Shown here: piece by piece, positions 62,084 to 64,000 of the stretch | Layout of the letters: each line of letters starts with the position of its first letter | How positions within the stretch are numbered: position 1 is the stretch's first letter | From: Flavobacterium sp. LC2016-13 | GTDB taxonomy: Bacteria > Bacteroidota > Bacteroidia > Flavobacteriales > Flavobacteriaceae | Assembly (NCBI RefSeq): GCF_009707955.1 | Contig: NZ_WMDQ01000010.1 | Coordinates: 62,001-126,000, forward strand | Direction of reading: 5' to 3' | DNA: 64,000 bases | The notes under the pieces: generated by a model | Told to the model about the DNA's origin: nothing | Databases searched by the model: none | Seen by the model: only the letters and a program-made list of their open reading frames with translations | Translations under genes and position numbers: made by a program

Positions 62084-62442
62084 TAAGGGCAATGCCGACA
62101 ATTATTTCCACAGCAATTTCCTCTTTTTAGATGAAACCAGGTTGTAAAAACATACTTGTCATTTTCGATATAATAATCAATATCTTCGAGAAGTTTTTCG
62201 GTTTTTGGTAAAGATACAGCTTTATTTTGTAGTGCTTTTACGGGAGTTATCGTTTCGACATAAGCATCAATTTTGTCTACGCATGCTTCTTTAAAGCAAG
62301 TCGGACAAAGACAATCTCCTCCTTCTGAAAGATTAAAAATGGGAGGAAACTCATTACACCAACATTTGTTTTCAACAGAAATATCTCCGCAGGAAAAAGT
62401 AGATTCGCAACTTGAGCAAATTTTTATTTTTGTGGTATTCAT
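62080..62442 (-). CDS. Cysteine-rich CWC domain plus DUF5522 protein
   Basis: A 120-residue protein with 14 cysteines. N-terminal half: CSSCESTFSCG...CWCNEFP...CLCPTCFKEAC, the cysteine-rich CWC family. C-terminal half: DYYIENDKYVFTTWFHLKRGNCCGNNCRHCPY, the DUF5522 domain. Both probably bind zinc or iron-sulfur clusters. Its position upstream of cobU suggests a link to the B12 locus, but no function is known. The stop codon is provided by the inverted repeat of the neighbouring unit. Confidence 0.85.
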   Translation of the reverse strand: MNTTKIKICSSCESTFSCGDISVENKCWCNEFPPIFNLSEGGDCLCPTCFKEACVDKIDAYVETITPVKALQNKAVSLPKTEKLLEDIDYYIENDKYVFTTWFHLKRGNCCGNNCRHCPY

Positions 62443-62510
62443 ATTATCGCAATAATAAACTTATTTGGTTTTGTAAGAATAAAGGTAAATAAAAAAAATA
62501 GAAATTGCGT

Positions 62511-62518
62511 TACCTTTG
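62511..62518 (+). promoter_or_regulatory. Possible -7 box for btuF
   Basis: TACCTTTG fits TAnnTTTG and leaves a leader of about 100 bases. No well-spaced TTG was found. A small palindrome CCACTAAATAGTGG (62562-62575) is in the leader; I see no cobalamin riboswitch here. Confidence 0.4.
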
Positions 62519-62619
62519 TCGTTATTGAAAAATGCACTTATTCATTCGTAAAAAAATTAAGCCACTAAATAGTGGTGAAAACAACAATAAACTATCTATA
62601 AAAGCAATATAACCTACAC

Positions 62620-63762
62620 ATGAAAAATTTATCTCCTAAATTTATTTTTGTTTTATCTTTTTTTATTCTTGTTGGATGTAAGAAAAATGAAACGACAGAG
62701 ATCGTAAAATCTGAAATTCCCCAAAATAGTATCGAATATGCTTCAGGACTTTCCATCGTAAAACATGAAGGATATTCTGTTGTAACAGTATTAGATCCGT
62801 GGCCAAATGCGAATGCAAAATTCACTTATATTTTAAAAGAAAAAGAAGCTAAAGTTCCGGATAGTTTGCAAAAATATACTACGATTAAAGTTCCTTTAGA
62901 ATCTGTAGTGGTAACTTCAACAACCAATATTCCGTTTCTTGAAATGCTTGATGTAGAAGATAAATTAGTAGGTTTTCCTCATACGGATTATGTTTCTTCT
63001 GAAAAAACAAGAGCATTAATCGATAAAGGATCTGTTAAAAATGTTGGTCAGAACGAGAAATTAAACATCGAACAATTAATAGAATTATCACCGGATTTGA
63101 TTGTTACTTTTGGAGTAGACAACAATAATCCGATGCTGGATAATTTGAAAAAAAGCGGTTTAAATGTTTTTATTCAGGCCGATTGGATGGAACAATCTCC
63201 GCTTGGAAAAGCAGAATGGATTAAACTTTACGGTGCTTTATTTGGAAAAGAAGATCAAGCCAAAGAATTGTTTGATAAAATTGTTTTGAGTTACAATCAG
63301 GCAAAGAAACTTGTGGCAGATAAACCTGCAACTTCAAGCGTTTTATACGGTTCTATGTATGAAGATGTTTGGTACGTAGCAAAAGGAAATAGCTGGGTTG
63401 CCCAATTTATGAAAGATGCCCAGGCTAATTATTTATGGGCAGATTTAAAAGGTACCGGAAGCGAAGGTTTATCTTTTGAAAAAGTATTGGTAAAAGCAAA
63501 AACAGCTAATTTCTGGATTGCTTCAGGTTCATTTAAAACGTTGGAAGAGTTTGGAAAAAGTAATCCGCATTACACACAATTTGATGCTTTTACTTCTAAA
63601 AATGTTTATACTTTTGAAGGTAAATTTGGAGCAACCGGAGGAACAGTTTATTACGAATTGGCTCCAAGCCGCCCGGATTTAGTTTTAAAGGATTATATCA
63701 AGATTTTTCATCCTGATTTATTACCGAGCTACGAATTTACTTTTGCTTCTAAATTAAATTAA
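62620..63762 (+). CDS. btuF: Periplasmic corrinoid-binding lipoprotein (BtuF/FecB-like)
   Basis: A 380-residue class III substrate-binding lipoprotein (Cys20 in FFILVGCKKNE). The two-lobe pattern includes VVVTSTTNIPFLEMLDVEDKLVGFP, VGQNEKLNIEQLIELSPDLIVTFG and an interlobe helix near 210-225. It belongs to the FecB/BtuF cluster; its place next to the cob genes and a FecCD permease favours B12 over iron-siderophore. The gene diverges from the cob operon. Confidence 0.85.
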   Translation: MKNLSPKFIFVLSFFILVGCKKNETTEIVKSEIPQNSIEYASGLSIVKHEGYSVVTVLDPWPNANAKFTYILKEKEAKVPDSLQKYTTIKVPLESVVVTSTTNIPFLEMLDVEDKLVGFPHTDYVSSEKTRALIDKGSVKNVGQNEKLNIEQLIELSPDLIVTFGVDNNNPMLDNLKKSGLNVFIQADWMEQSPLGKAEWIKLYGALFGKEDQAKELFDKIVLSYNQAKKLVADKPATSSVLYGSMYEDVWYVAKGNSWVAQFMKDAQANYLWADLKGTGSEGLSFEKVLVKAKTANFWIASGSFKTLEEFGKSNPHYTQFDAFTSKNVYTFEGKFGATGGTVYYELAPSRPDLVLKDYIKIFHPDLLPSYEFTFASKLN

Positions 63763-63767
63763 GATCA

Positions 63768-64000
63768 TTGATAAATAAAAAACGAAATATAATTCTGTTT
63801 TCGATACTTGGCTTAGCACTTTTGTTGATGTTTTTTTTAGACATAAGTCTGGGTTCGATTACAATTCCGTTTAAAGAAGTTTATACAAGTTTAACCGGCG
63901 GACAAGCGAGCAAATCGACTTGGGAATATATCATAATTAATTATCGTTTGCCAAAAGCAATTACGGCGTTTTTGGTCGGAATTGGTTTGTCTATAAGTGG
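63768..64000 (+). CDS. btuC: ABC transporter permease, FecCD/BtuC family (N-terminal part)
   Basis: The gene runs off the window after about 77 codons. Translation from TTG at 63768 gives a short basic N-terminus, a hydrophobic helix (ILFSILGLALLLMFFLDISLG), then VYTSLTGGQ and NYRLPKAITAFLVGIGLSISG, the RLPR-x-L-x-A-x-L-V-G-x-x-L-x-x-S-G signature of FecCD permeases. No ATG precedes it, so a TTG start 5 bases after btuF is likely, giving tight coupling. It should form the BtuC-type channel for the binding protein upstream. Confidence 0.85.
   Translation, partial: MINKKRNIILFSILGLALLLMFFLDISLGSITIPFKEVYTSLTGGQASKSTWEYIIINYRLPKAITAFLVGIGLSIS

Noticed and set aside
62562..62575. CCACTAAATAGTGG in the btuF leader as a second cobalamin control site
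   Set aside because: None of the other conserved blocks of the riboswitch is present and the palindrome is only 6 bp.

Overview
The window is a chromosomal segment of a Flavobacterium-like member of the Bacteroidota. The evidence is low GC, AT-rich promoters of the TTG-N18-21-TAnnTTTG type, lineage-typical families (DUF4290, DUF4199, DUF4252, DUF5686, PepSY-like), Bacteroidota outer-membrane systems (TonB-dependent receptors, PorT-like barrels), a 6S RNA between zapA and rny, and a CarB and a MurA with lineage-specific features. Most of the window is ordinary core genome with short operons. I see no rRNA, tRNA, CRISPR array or prophage.

Layout. 1-4.4 kb: end of a class IV aminotransferase gene, yqgE, HU, fmt and recQ. 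4.4-7 kb: an AAA_28-type NTPase, a lipoprotein and an esterase, separated by REP-like palindromes and a 26-bp inverted repeat. 7.2-10.6 kb: DUF493, DUF4290, murA (Asp in place of the catalytic Cys) and a cation efflux transporter. 11-17 kb: DUF5686, aroQ, four paralogous outer-membrane barrels and xerD. 18-24 kb: a PAS histidine kinase, then rny, 6S RNA, zapA and a coiled-coil gene on the minus strand, then an M23 peptidase. 24-28 kb: a TonB receptor operon and two small genes. 28-38.8 kb: an ABC exporter, a phosphosugar mutase, GT2, DUF4199, rpmE2, a GlmU-family protein and an ABC-F ATPase. 39-44.4 kb: a tandemly duplicated porin + dicarboxylate transporter pair. 45-50 kb: rpmH, carB (no allosteric domain) and small membrane proteins. 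50.3-52.4 kb: an ECF sigma factor operon with a recognisable autoregulatory promoter. 52.6-54 kb: an S41 protease.

54-64 kb is a vitamin B12 salvage and uptake locus. A cobalamin riboswitch controls btuB and a co-transcribed surface beta-propeller lipoprotein that may be a BtuG-type B12-binding partner. Nucleotide-loop assembly genes (cobC, cobS, a bluB-cobT fusion, cobU) lie upstream on the same strand. A periplasmic binding lipoprotein (BtuF-like) and the start of a BtuC-like permease diverge from them. Together these would capture corrinoid, move it across both membranes, make DMB and attach it to GDP-cobinamide.

Two small mobile-looking units sit inside the B12 locus. One is a REP-associated tyrosine transposase (RAYT) beside a mirror-image pair of REP-like double hairpins; related hairpins occur at 5.1-5.3 kb and 34.9 kb. 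The other is a 423-bp unit with perfect 27-bp terminal inverted repeats carrying only a four-helix-bundle gene, fitted exactly between two genes so that its repeats supply both stop codons. These two, the nested long inverted repeats in other gaps and a structured element near 10.8 kb are the most unusual parts of the window.
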